64,000 bases of DNA from assembly GCA_050744085.1 (NCBI GenBank), contig JBOGGU010000139.1:1-64000 (forward strand). The letters are read 5' to 3'. Origin of the DNA: JAVKSL01 sp050744085 (GTDB taxonomy: Bacteria; Actinomycetota; Acidimicrobiia; Acidimicrobiales; JAJPHD01). The notes beneath the pieces were generated by a model, which had not been told where the DNA came from, ran no database searches, and saw nothing but the letters and a program-made list of their open reading frames with translations. The position numbers and the translations under genes are program-made. Shown piece by piece: positions 1-6,739 of the stretch; the first letter of the stretch is position 1, and each line of letters starts with the position of its first letter.

Positions 1-51
1 CTTGAGCGCGGCGAGGATGCGGGCAGCTTTCGGCATGTTGCGGGTGATCAT
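1..51 (-). CDS. Partial small protein, possibly HicA-like toxin
   Basis: An ATG at 51-49 opens a frame that runs off the left edge, beginning MITRNMPKAARILAALK. It starts 20 nt after the stop of the small gene to its right on the same strand, so the two may be co-transcribed. The wording resembles the N-terminus of HicA-type small mRNA interferases (basic start, then an Ala/Leu helix), but 17 residues are too few to decide. The rest of the gene lies outside the window. Confidence 0.35.
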   Translation of the reverse strand, partial: MITRNMPKAARILAALK

Positions 52-71
52 TCCGACGGCGACGCCGCGTA

Positions 72-245
72 TCAGTCGTTGTCCGGCAGGTACGCGCCCT
101 CCTCGTAGTACTCGAGGAGGCCGGTGAACGACGGGTAGTCGTAGGTGACCAGCTCGTCACCCTCCCACTTGGCGCCCAGCTCCTCGGCCCACTCCACGTC
201 GTTGAGACCGGGCGGCGCATCGTCGGACCAGTGGAACGGCACCAT
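72..245 (-). CDS. Small acidic hypothetical protein
   Basis: 57 residues starting MVPFHWSDDAPPGLNDVEWA and rich in Asp, Glu, Trp and Tyr, ending YLPDND. No family is recognised. The frame extends upstream to 377, but the composition becomes Arg/Ser-rich and unconvincing, so the ATG at 245 is preferred. It sits directly upstream of the partial gene at the left edge, and an acidic partner beside a basic one suggests an antitoxin-toxin pair. That is inference only. Confidence 0.4.
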   Translation of the reverse strand: MVPFHWSDDAPPGLNDVEWAEELGAKWEGDELVTYDYPSFTGLLEYYEEGAYLPDND

Positions 246-598
246 AGTGCTGAACTTCTCACGTCGGCCCAGAACCACCCGTTGACCCTCTGATTTTGAC
301 GCTGTCACAGGACCTGATTGTACTCCCGGGGCTCGGCCAACAACCGGTTCAGTGACCTCTCGCCAGCGGTAGTGCAAGAGCAGTTCGCCGACTCCGTCGC
401 CGAACTGGATGACCAGCTCCGCGCTCTGGGCGTGCGAGGCCGACTGAGTCCGTTAGATCAGCCAGGTAAGCCGGCGAAGCGCTCGACTCGGCGTCGCCAG
501 GACGCCCCGGATCTGCCTCGACAACCAGTCGAACGGCGCACCGTGGGGCGGGTGTTCGACTGGTCGCTACCGGCCCCCGAGCCGCCAAGTTCACCAGC
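246..598. other. Low-confidence stretch, possible gene remnant
   Basis: No recognisable gene. A plus-strand frame at 318-602 reads a plausible helical segment (AVVQEQFADSVAELDDQLRALG) followed by a basic, Pro-rich tail. It has no clear ribosome binding site and could be a remnant of a mobile-element gene. The opposite strand has a similar-length frame with poorer composition. Confidence 0.3.
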
Positions 599-787
599 CT
601 AGTTATTAATATGATCACCGACTTGTAAAATATCCTGCAACGCGTGCCAGATCACCTGAAGAATGTACCCTATCGCAGAGAAGAATGTCGGCGAATGCGT
701 TGCGACAGAATGGCCAAACAAGTTAGACAAAATAATGATCAGCACCAGGATCAACGAGACGGCTAAAACCTTTGCGATTTTCTCCAT
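599..787 (-). CDS. Small single-span membrane peptide, copy 1
   Basis: 62 residues: a short basic N-terminus (MEKIAK), one very hydrophobic segment at about residues 7-24, then an amphipathic tail with aromatic residues ending GDHINN. It aligns without gaps over about 51 residues to the peptide encoded at 3661-3861, with about 13 identities (including the K-V, L-G and W positions) and many conservative matches, so the two are probably paralogues. No Shine-Dalgarno is evident before the ATG. The DNA is noticeably more AT-rich than the window average, suggesting transfer. Function unknown; a holin, a small toxin or a membrane stress peptide are all possible. Confidence 0.5.
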   Translation of the reverse strand: MEKIAKVLAVSLILVLIIILSNLFGHSVATHSPTFFSAIGYILQVIWHALQDILQVGDHINN

Positions 788-829
788 GGTAACGGCATCA
801 ATAACTTACATCACAATTATCGCGCACCG

Positions 830-997
830 CTACCACCACCTCGACGTATCGCCACGATTCGCCGGTAAATGCCTGTCTCTCCAAGCTCTGCGCATAAGCT
901 CTTTGGCTCGGCGACGTTCTGCCCACCATCGTCCATACATTATCCCGCCGCCGACGCCCAGTATTATCCCACCAAGTATCTCCTGGCTGCCCATCAT
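830..997 (-). CDS. 55-aa membrane protein with basic cytosolic tail
   Basis: A frame beginning MMGSQEILGGIILGVGGGIM reads a Gly-rich hydrophobic span (about residues 6-23), then a strongly basic Arg/Trp segment (WWAERRRAKELMRRAWRD) and stops after SRWW. A competing 76-aa frame on the same strand (798-1028) has no hydrophobic organisation and looks less protein-like. The stop is about 43 nt before the membrane peptide gene at 599-787, so the two may form a tiny membrane-protein operon. No strong Shine-Dalgarno is visible. Function unknown. Confidence 0.4.
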   Translation of the reverse strand: MMGSQEILGGIILGVGGGIMYGRWWAERRRAKELMRRAWRDRHLPANRGDTSRWW

Positions 998-1094
998 GCG
1001 ACCATGTATAGCGTTTCTCTGCGGTCATGACATGGCGACACGCCGAGCTCGTTGTCCCGCGCTTCCGGGCACAACCCCGCGACCGTCGCCTTGA

Positions 1095-2536
1095 TCATGC
1101 AGCACCGGAACCGGGCGTTTGGCTACCCAGTTGGCTACTGCGGACGCCGATGTCGGTGGGTTGTTTGACCCGGTAGGAGTTGTGGCGGGCGCGTTTGACC
1201 ACACGCGGGTAGGAACGATGCCGGCGTTTGGGGTTGAGGTTCGATTTTTTGGTGATGTCGGCCATGACCGCCACCAGAGATCGTTTCCGCTGCTCAGGGG
1301 GGAAAGGCCGCCGGATCGGCGACCCGCGGCGGACAAGACGAACGGTCCGCTTGAACGTCACCCGATCAGGATCGACATCGGCCTCGGTGGCCGCCCGACA
1401 GATCAGCGCGCTGATCGCGTAGTGGGTAAGCAGGTAGCCGTAGATCTCCTGGCGGACCATGTCCGGGCTTTTGGACCGCAACACCCGCCCCGGCCCGCGC
1501 AGATAGGTTTTGAGTTGCTTGTTCCCGGTCTCGTGCTCCCACCGTTCGTGGTAGGCGTCGGCCAGCAGTTGGGCGGGGGCGGAGCGTGGGTCGTCGATCG
1601 TGGTAATCAGGCAGATCAGCTCATCTTTCCCGTCACCCTCGCGGTCGGGGACGGTGTACTCCACCACCCGCACCAGCCTGGCCTGCTCGGGATCGGGGTC
1701 ACGACCGACCCGGGCGGCCTCGATCAGCGCCTGCCGTTGCGCCTTGCCACGGATCTTCGGGTTGATCAGCACTGAGGTATAGGACCCCTCGAAGCCCAAC
1801 TCCAGCACCGGCAACCGCAGATCCGCCTTGACCCGCCACAACAACTGCGCACCCGAATCAGCGGCCGCGCACCAAGCCGCCCAGTTGTAGAAATTACGGT
1901 CGGCGATCAGCAACCAGTCCGGCTCCAACCGCCGGTACAGCCGCCGAGCCAGGGCCTGCTCCCCACTGCCCTTACCGATGATCCCCCCATCTCGGCGTCC
2001 ACTACAGCATGGGAAGCGCACTCGCTGATCGTGACCACCCGAACCTTCGGAAACGACGACCGGTCCGCGCCCGACCCGGCATACCCGAACTCCGCGGCGT
2101 TCGCGTCGGTGGCCGGCGCGTCCCACTCGAACCCGTCAATCGCCATCAACCGCCACGACCCCAACCACCCGCCGCGAGTCAACTCCTCCGCAACCGGCAC
2201 CGCGACCTGGGCGAACAACTGTTTGACCGGCTCGTGTCCCAGCCGCTGCCGGGCCTGGGTGATCCCACCCGAAGTCGGCACCGCCCACTGGTCATCCCAG
2301 CACCCCCACCCGGTGAGCGTCTCGGTCAGCCGGGCCGCGACCTCCTGGTAGTCCTCTTCGGCGAACAACGCCATCGCCATCGCGAAGTAGACCATCACGT
2401 GCGGTGGAAGCCTGCCATCCGAGCGTTTGGCCTGCTCGCCGCTGACGGTGATGGACTCATCGACGGCATCCCGAGGCACCGACGAGGCCAACACCCCGAT
2501 CGAGATCCAGTCCGTCAGACGACCCTCACCAGCCAT
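1095..2536 (-). pseudogene. IS4-family DDE transposase split by a -1 frameshift
   Basis: The first frame (from the ATG at 2536, or further upstream) carries the IS4 N-terminal domain and the first catalytic Asp (LMAIDGFEW). The second frame, to 1095, carries the second Asp (LLIADRNFYN) and the C-terminal signature YHERWEHETGNKQLK, which fits the IS4 pattern Y-x2-R-x3-E-x6-K exactly. All three acidic residues are present. The frames meet at a run of six G (plus-strand C at 1983-1988), read in the zero frame as G GGG GGA, a canonical -1 slippery heptamer. Joining there gives DAEMGGIIGKGSGEQALA, the expected family order. Without slippage the first frame stops after about 25 aberrant residues. 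It is either a decayed copy or one made by programmed frameshifting. The extent is given as one gene. Confidence 0.8.
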
Positions 2537-2602
2537 TCCGCGCCACAACAGGTGATCATTCCGCCAGGTGGACAGAACCCCTGGAACGACACACCTTCCC
2601 AC
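1095..2602 (-). mobile_element. IS4-family insertion sequence
   Basis: The element is defined by its transposase reading frames on the minus strand. Terminal inverted repeats could not be identified by eye: the right flank near 2600-2630 ends in AT-richer sequence (a run containing AAGCTAAGTGGCATTG), but no matching left copy was found between 1020 and 1110. The boundaries are therefore those of the coding region, and the true ends probably lie up to about 60 nt outside. Confidence 0.75.
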
Positions 2603-2894
2603 AAGATCAACTCAAGCTAAGTGGCATTGCCCCCAGACAACACAAGGCTGGGATATCCATAAACCGCCTCCGGCGGATGTCCATAGTCCTGGGGCGTAAA
2701 CCGGCGCCGAGGCAAGAACCGGCGGTGGCGCGCGGTCAACGCACCCCACCTCATCGCCCTCGTCCTCGTCGCCGCTGTGTCAACCCGCGGCAGCCTAAAA
2801 GATCGTCATCCACAGGTCTTGACAATTGCTCGCAAGCTATTGTAAGCGATACGATAGGCCTAGGGCCTGTTGGACGCTGGAGGAGACGATTGGC
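2603..2894. other. Intergenic, right flank of the IS
   Basis: No convincing gene. It holds the right flank of the IS4 element and a short GC-rich inverted word (CCGCCTCCGGCGG, near 2665-2677). A good Shine-Dalgarno (GGAGGAG, about 2878-2884) precedes the next gene. Open frames on both strands here are Arg/Pro-rich and look like shadows. Confidence 0.4.
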
Positions 2895-3461
2895 ATGGGC
2901 GCCATCTGGAGGTTCTTTAGCGGCGAGGACGACACCTGCCCAGCGCCAGAACGATCCGCGCAACGGACCTCGGTATGGGGATTCTTGACCGGGCAGCACG
3001 CCCCGAAGACATTTCCTCAAGCCGCGTCGGCATACCACGAAGCTGGTCACGCTAGGACGGCTAGGGTTGGCGGAGCGGCTGTTATGGGAATGGAGGTGCA
3101 TGCAGATGGCAGCGGGAAGACCACGTGGACCTGGAACCCCGTATGGACCTGGGAGCTTAGCCGCGCCACGGACGAACAGAAACGGCGGGCCGACCTAGTC
3201 GTCTACGTCGCTGGGCAAGAGTCTGAGTGCCAGTACCTCATGGATCGACATGGGTACTCCTACAAGGAGGCACTACGAGCAACACATGCAGGCGCCGGCA
3301 GTGACCGAAGGGATTTTAAGCGAAGGGCCGAGGGCACCGGGTACACGTTCGAGGGCATGCGTGGTGAGGTACACGGGCTAGTTCGGCGCCACGCGTACAC
3401 CATCGAGACTAATGCCAAGCCACTCGATCGGCATGGTCGTCGCGGAGGAACGTGGGCGTAA
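2895..3461 (+). CDS. Stand-alone M41-like metalloprotease domain protein
   Basis: 188 residues from an ATG preceded by GGAGGAG. Residues 47-52 read YHEAGH, containing the HExxH zinc site of peptidase M41 (the FtsH protease domain). After it come a hydrophobic helix with VVYVAGQESE (about 102-111), matching the M41 segment with the Ala-Gly-Glu motif, and GAGSDRRDF (about 133-141), where FtsH places its third zinc ligand Asp. There is no AAA ATPase domain and no membrane segment, so this is a soluble protease-domain-only protein. Such proteins occur on phages, ICEs and plasmids; the role here is unknown. It lies in the island beside the IS4 element. The HExxH assignment is firm; the third ligand (D137 or D140) is inferred. 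Confidence 0.7.
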   Translation: MGAIWRFFSGEDDTCPAPERSAQRTSVWGFLTGQHAPKTFPQAASAYHEAGHARTARVGGAAVMGMEVHADGSGKTTWTWNPVWTWELSRATDEQKRRADLVVYVAGQESECQYLMDRHGYSYKEALRATHAGAGSDRRDFKRRAEGTGYTFEGMRGEVHGLVRRHAYTIETNAKPLDRHGRRGGTWA

Positions 3462-3660
3462 TGAGACCGCGAGCTAGCAAGCTACGGTGACCGGGCCGTG
3501 TGTGAGGCCATGCGCTGTCGGATACTTCAGATCCGGTGGCGTTGCTGTCAGGCCGCGATGTCACCGCCGAGCGCTCGCTGGTAAGTCCTGGGCGGCCTGT
3601 GCCGCAGTGTGCTCATGGTGTCCGAGCTCTAAGGATCCTCGGAGAACGCCCCCGCCACGA

Positions 3661-3861
3661 TCAGCCGGTGGCGCCATACGTGTTAGAACCAGTGTGGGCG
3701 ATGTGATTGACTCCGACCCATGTGTTATGGAGAATATTGCTGACCTGATCACTTGCCGGCGTAATCGAGTTTGCAATGAAGGGTCCAAGTAAGTCCAAGA
3801 GTAGGATGGACAAAATAATTACAATGAAGAAAGTAAATACCTTCTCTATACTCCTTGCCAT
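3661..3861 (-). CDS. Small single-span membrane peptide, copy 2
   Basis: 66 residues starting MARSIEKVFTFFIVIILS. The ATG at 3861 follows an AAGGG/GGAGAAGGG purine run at proper spacing, which favours it over an upstream start. One hydrophobic span (about residues 8-27) is followed by an exported or cytosolic tail containing HNTW and HIAHTGSN. It matches the peptide at 599-787 without gaps over the span and the first part of the tail. Its surroundings are AT-richer than the chromosome around it. Function unknown. Confidence 0.5.
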   Translation of the reverse strand: MARSIEKVFTFFIVIILSILLLDLLGPFIANSITPASDQVSNILHNTWVGVNHIAHTGSNTYGATG

Positions 3862-4264
3862 TAAATTGCCCTTCTCCGGTGCAATCGGATAGCGCACTCC
3901 ACGGGAACCATCTCACAGACGAGGCGTGTGTCGGAGACCTGTGCGATTACCGTGCGCTTGTGATCGCTGACATGACACACGGCGCCTAGAGTCGCGACGC
4001 GGCGCTGATCCGGATCGCTGCGTGTGACCACACGCACTAGGGTACGCCAACAACTAGCCCCTGCACACCCCGCGACGGCCGACTGGGTCGTGTCCGATAG
4101 AGGGTGCGATCCTCTGACACCCAGTCGGTCCTACGGTCCGACACCCCCTGTGACTCCCCAGTGGGTCGTTGACGGTCCGACACCGACCGTGACGTTCCGC
4201 GCAGTAGTTTGGACCCATGACCCTGGGATGCCTTGTGTTGGGACGAGCCGCACGGGTTCATCCA
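3862..4264. other. Intergenic with short repeats
   Basis: No gene seen. The word ACGGTCCGACAC occurs twice (about 4133-4144 and 4170-4181), with a related GTGTCCGATAG nearby, and the stem-loop at 4081-4126 lies among them. This cluster of related short words looks like a protein-binding or recombination site rather than coding sequence. Confidence 0.35.
4081..4126. repeat. Two-tier inverted repeat (stem-loop)
   Basis: Outer arms GACTGGGT (4081-4088) and ACCCAGTC (4119-4126) are exact complements. Inside them AGAGG (4099-4103) pairs with CCTCT (4111-4115) around a 7-nt loop. The arrangement could fold as a long hairpin in RNA or single-stranded DNA, or act as an integrase or replication-protein site. 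No terminator-type U tract follows. Confidence 0.4.
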
Positions 4265-4507
4265 CTAGGTGTTGATCTTCCCTGTTCTGCCGGGCAAGTT
4301 CAGCGTGACATATTTTGTGGACGCGTCCTTCTTTACTTTGTGAAGGTGGTAACCGGTAAGGAGGTGACCTTCCCACCCGAGCGATTCATCAGATTTCAGC
4401 GGCGGATGGTGATCCCTATATCGTCCGATCTCCACCTGCTCGGCGGCGGATGCGTCGCGCGGACTGGCTATTGTGCCACTATCGGATAACCACTCGAACC
4501 ATCCCAT
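4265..4507 (-). CDS. Hypothetical 80-aa protein
   Basis: Starts MGWFEWLSDSGTIASPRDAS after a purine-rich AGAGAAG stretch about 6 nt upstream. The sequence is hydrophilic, mixed in charge and ends LPGRTGKINT. No family recognised and no membrane segment. It is kept because amino-acid composition is more natural than in the competing frames; it could still be chance. Confidence 0.35.
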   Translation of the reverse strand: MGWFEWLSDSGTIASPRDASAAEQVEIGRYRDHHPPLKSDESLGWEGHLLTGYHLHKVKKDASTKYVTLNLPGRTGKINT

Positions 4508-5035
4508 TGGTGTTCTTCTCTAGTCTTTAGCACAGCACTGCGCTGTCCCTATTGCGGCACAGCAGCGCGCTCGTTGGTAGTTTTTCTCATGTCGTCGTCC
4601 GTTGGACACCGTCGACAATGCGGCTCTGCTGCGACCAAGCGTCGCTCGCCGCAGGCCGTTCTTCCCACCTGGCGTAGCCAAGACAGCCAGTTCGGGGCCG
4701 CTGGGCACGGTGCGTGAACGAGCCCCTCTTTCTAGTGAGCGTCGGACTTAATCAGTATCACCTGGTTGCAGTAACCAACGCAACATGTCCACCCTTCGGC
4801 GGCGGCCGCGGGCTGGTTGAGCGTGGGTGTTCGCCCAGTCCAGCGCGCGGTCGGCGACTTCAGGTCGAAGTTGATCTTTGCTGGCGGCGGGTACGGCCAT
4901 GCCGGGCCGCCGGGGCGGCATGCATCGCCCACCGGCGCCGGTCGACGACGCCCGTCAAGCAGCGGCTCCTGGCTACCCTCGGGCGCAAGCCCGACACGAG
5001 TCACACTCATGACCGACTCAGGTGAAGCGGCCGTT
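4508..5035. other. Intergenic, no supported gene
   Basis: About 530 nt without a convincing gene. Frames on both strands are Arg/Pro/Cys-rich. Nothing resembling a tRNA was seen. Confidence 0.4.
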
Positions 5036-5376
5036 ATGACCATCCTCGTAAGGGCCGAGATTTACGTCGCGCCTTCGCGTCTCGACGAGTTCCGTGAGGT
5101 CGCGACCCAACTTACGGCAACAGCGGGAGCCGAAGCCGGAACAGTCCAGTATCGCTGGTTTAGCTGCGAGGACCCGGCGATGTTCGTGGTCATCGAGGAG
5201 TACACAGACGAAGACGCCGCCCTCAAGCACAACCGCAGGTGTCCCCCCTGCTCGAACGATTCGCACAGGTCGGCGAGCTGACTAGCGTCCAGATCCACGG
5301 GCCACTGGGTACCAACTTATCGAAGTGGATCGACGAGCGCCCGCAGGCGCACGCGTTCGTCCCGCTGTCGGGCTGA
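5036..5376 (+). pseudogene. Antibiotic-biosynthesis-monooxygenase-fold protein, frameshifted
   Basis: The first part reads MTILVRAEIYVAPSRLDEF and continues through an ABM (dimeric alpha/beta barrel) domain to EEYTDEDAALKHN. Near 5236-5240 the family sequence moves to another frame, which continues QVSPLLERFAQVGELTSVQI and ends FVPLSG at 5374-5376. Restoring one missing base between KHN and QVS reconnects a normal ~110-residue ABM protein. The lesion is a single-nucleotide loss, either a real pseudogene or a sequencing/assembly error. An alternative upstream ATG lies at 5009. ABM proteins are small cofactor-free oxygenases or haem/quinol-related enzymes; the substrate cannot be inferred. Confidence 0.7.
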
Positions 5377-5472
5377 ACCTCTCCCCGAATCCGGAACACC
5401 ACATGCGCGTCGTGCCAGCCCCCGTAAGTCAACCGCTTGTGCGACGTACGGCAAACGACACATCCTGTGTCT

Positions 5473-6012
5473 TCAGAGGTTTTCAGCGTCGGGATAGGAA
5501 GAGCCGGGGCTCTGCGTGTCGAGGATGAGGCCCATGGTGACTATGTCCCAGAGTTCCCCGTTGGCCCGACGGAAGTGCCGGCGGAGCCGGCCCTCGACGG
5601 TGAAGCCCCGGGAGCGGTAGAGGGCTATCGCCGCAGTGTTGTGGGGCCACACCCCAAGGTCCACCTTGTGCAGGCCGGACTCGCGCGCCCAGTGCAAGCT
5701 GTCGTCCAGCAGTCGACCGCCGATGCCCTGCCCACGGTGTTCCCTCGCGACCATCATCCCGAGCGAGCCCAGGGTCTGCCGATGCTGCGCCTGAATACCA
5801 AGATTGCCCACAACGACGTCTTTCACGGCAGCAACAAGCACGCAGCTCGCTGCCTCGTCGATCGATTTAAGGATGCTGGACTGGCGTTTGGCAACGTCGA
5901 AGCCGGGTTCAGTGCCGATGCTGTCACGTTCCTCCGCGACGGCGGCGAACAGGGTGATGATGCCTGGCACATCGGCTGGGCGAGCACGACGAATGAGGAC
6001 GCCGGGAAGCAT
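5473..6012 (-). CDS. GNAT-family N-acetyltransferase
   Basis: 179 residues from the ATG at 6012. The GNAT core is visible: the beta-strand/pyrophosphate-loop motif MMVAREHRGQGIGGRLLDD (R-x-x-G-x-G/A type, about residues 88-106), then LHKVDLGVWPHNTAAIALYRSRGF, the usual motif B with an Asn and a Tyr near the catalytic position. It transfers acetyl from acetyl-CoA to an amine; the substrate is unknown. A TTG at 6030 is in frame but is a weaker start. It stands alone, divergent from furA. Confidence 0.8.
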   Translation of the reverse strand: MLPGVLIRRARPADVPGIITLFAAVAEERDSIGTEPGFDVAKRQSSILKSIDEAASCVLVAAVKDVVVGNLGIQAQHRQTLGSLGMMVAREHRGQGIGGRLLDDSLHWARESGLHKVDLGVWPHNTAAIALYRSRGFTVEGRLRRHFRRANGELWDIVTMGLILDTQSPGSSYPDAENL

Positions 6013-6153
6013 GGGCGAAAGTATGACCAAGCCGGGCGATCGATCAGTTCGGGTGGCCTCTCACACAACAACGCAACAGCGCCCGGCAGCCAGGCTGGCC
6101 ACGTTGCGTGCTCTCCCGGGCCGAACATGAGGTCGAGGGGCGACGCCTGATTC

Positions 6154-6182
6154 TTGATTCATTCCAGAAACTGCGGCACGCT
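6154..6182 (+). promoter_or_regulatory. furA promoter and probable FurA operator
   Basis: TTGATTCATTCCAGAA (6154-6169) closely resembles, from memory, the mycobacterial furA promoter element bound by FurA. It supplies a -35 box TTGATT at 6154-6159. Seventeen nt later is CACGCT (6177-6182), and the GTG start of furA follows 6 nt after that, so the mRNA is probably leaderless. CACGCT also forms a perfect palindrome with AGCGTG (6177-6191) over the start codon. Confidence 0.65.
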
Positions 6183-6188
6183 TGGAGC

Positions 6189-6632
6189 GTGCCAACGACT
6201 TCGGACTTCGAGCGCATGTTGCGCGGGGTTGCTCTCCGTGTGACGCGCCCTCGGGTCGCGGTGCTGTCCGCGGTGCACGACCATCCGCACGCCGACACGG
6301 ACTCGATCATCGGTGTCGTGCGTGAGGATCTCGGTGAGGTGTCCCACCAGGCCGTCTACGACGTTCTGCGCGCGCTGACTGCCGCGGGTCTGGTGCGGCG
6401 TTTCCAGCCGACGGGCTCCGTGACGCGCTACGAGGCGCGGGTCGGGGACAACCACCACCACGTCGTCTGTCGGTCGTGCGGTGCCATCGCCGATGTCGAC
6501 TGCGCGGTCGGCTACATCCCGTGCCTGACAGCCGCCGACGACTCGGGCTACGAGATCGACGAAGCCGAGGTCATCTACTGGGGTCGATGCCCCGAGTGTG
6601 TGGCGGCAAGTCCTGTCTCGTCCGGCGGTTGA
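6189..6632 (+). CDS. furA: Fur-family repressor FurA
   Basis: 147 residues. The GTG at 6189 is chosen because the N-terminus (VPTTSDFERMLRGVALRVTR) then matches mycobacterial FurA in length and register. It has a winged-helix DNA-binding region (VTRPRVAVLSAV ... SHQAVYDVLRALTAAGLVRRF), the Fur metal motif DNHHHVVCRSCG, and a C-terminal WGRCPEC that provides a second cysteine pair. Directly upstream of katG, as in mycobacteria and streptomycetes, where FurA is a redox- and metal-sensing repressor of itself and katG. The operator immediately upstream supports autoregulation. Confidence 0.92.
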   Translation: MPTTSDFERMLRGVALRVTRPRVAVLSAVHDHPHADTDSIIGVVREDLGEVSHQAVYDVLRALTAAGLVRRFQPTGSVTRYEARVGDNHHHVVCRSCGAIADVDCAVGYIPCLTAADDSGYEIDEAEVIYWGRCPECVAASPVSSGG

Positions 6633-6739
6633 AAGCGGACACGTAGCGTGCGACACCAGCTCAGCAGCACAGCCTTGGATCCGGAGCAACCAACGTCTAG
6701 AGCAACCAAGCCTTCAGAAGGAAACAGCGAGTAAGGAGA

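Noticed and set aside
663..1094. 143-aa plus-strand frame over the membrane peptide region
   Set aside because: It overlaps two more plausible minus-strand frames, has no family motif and a Pro/Ile/Arg composition typical of an antisense shadow.
1020..1094. Left terminal inverted repeat of the IS4 element
   Set aside because: No stretch here is complementary to the right flank (2600-2640) beyond a few bases, so no end was assigned.
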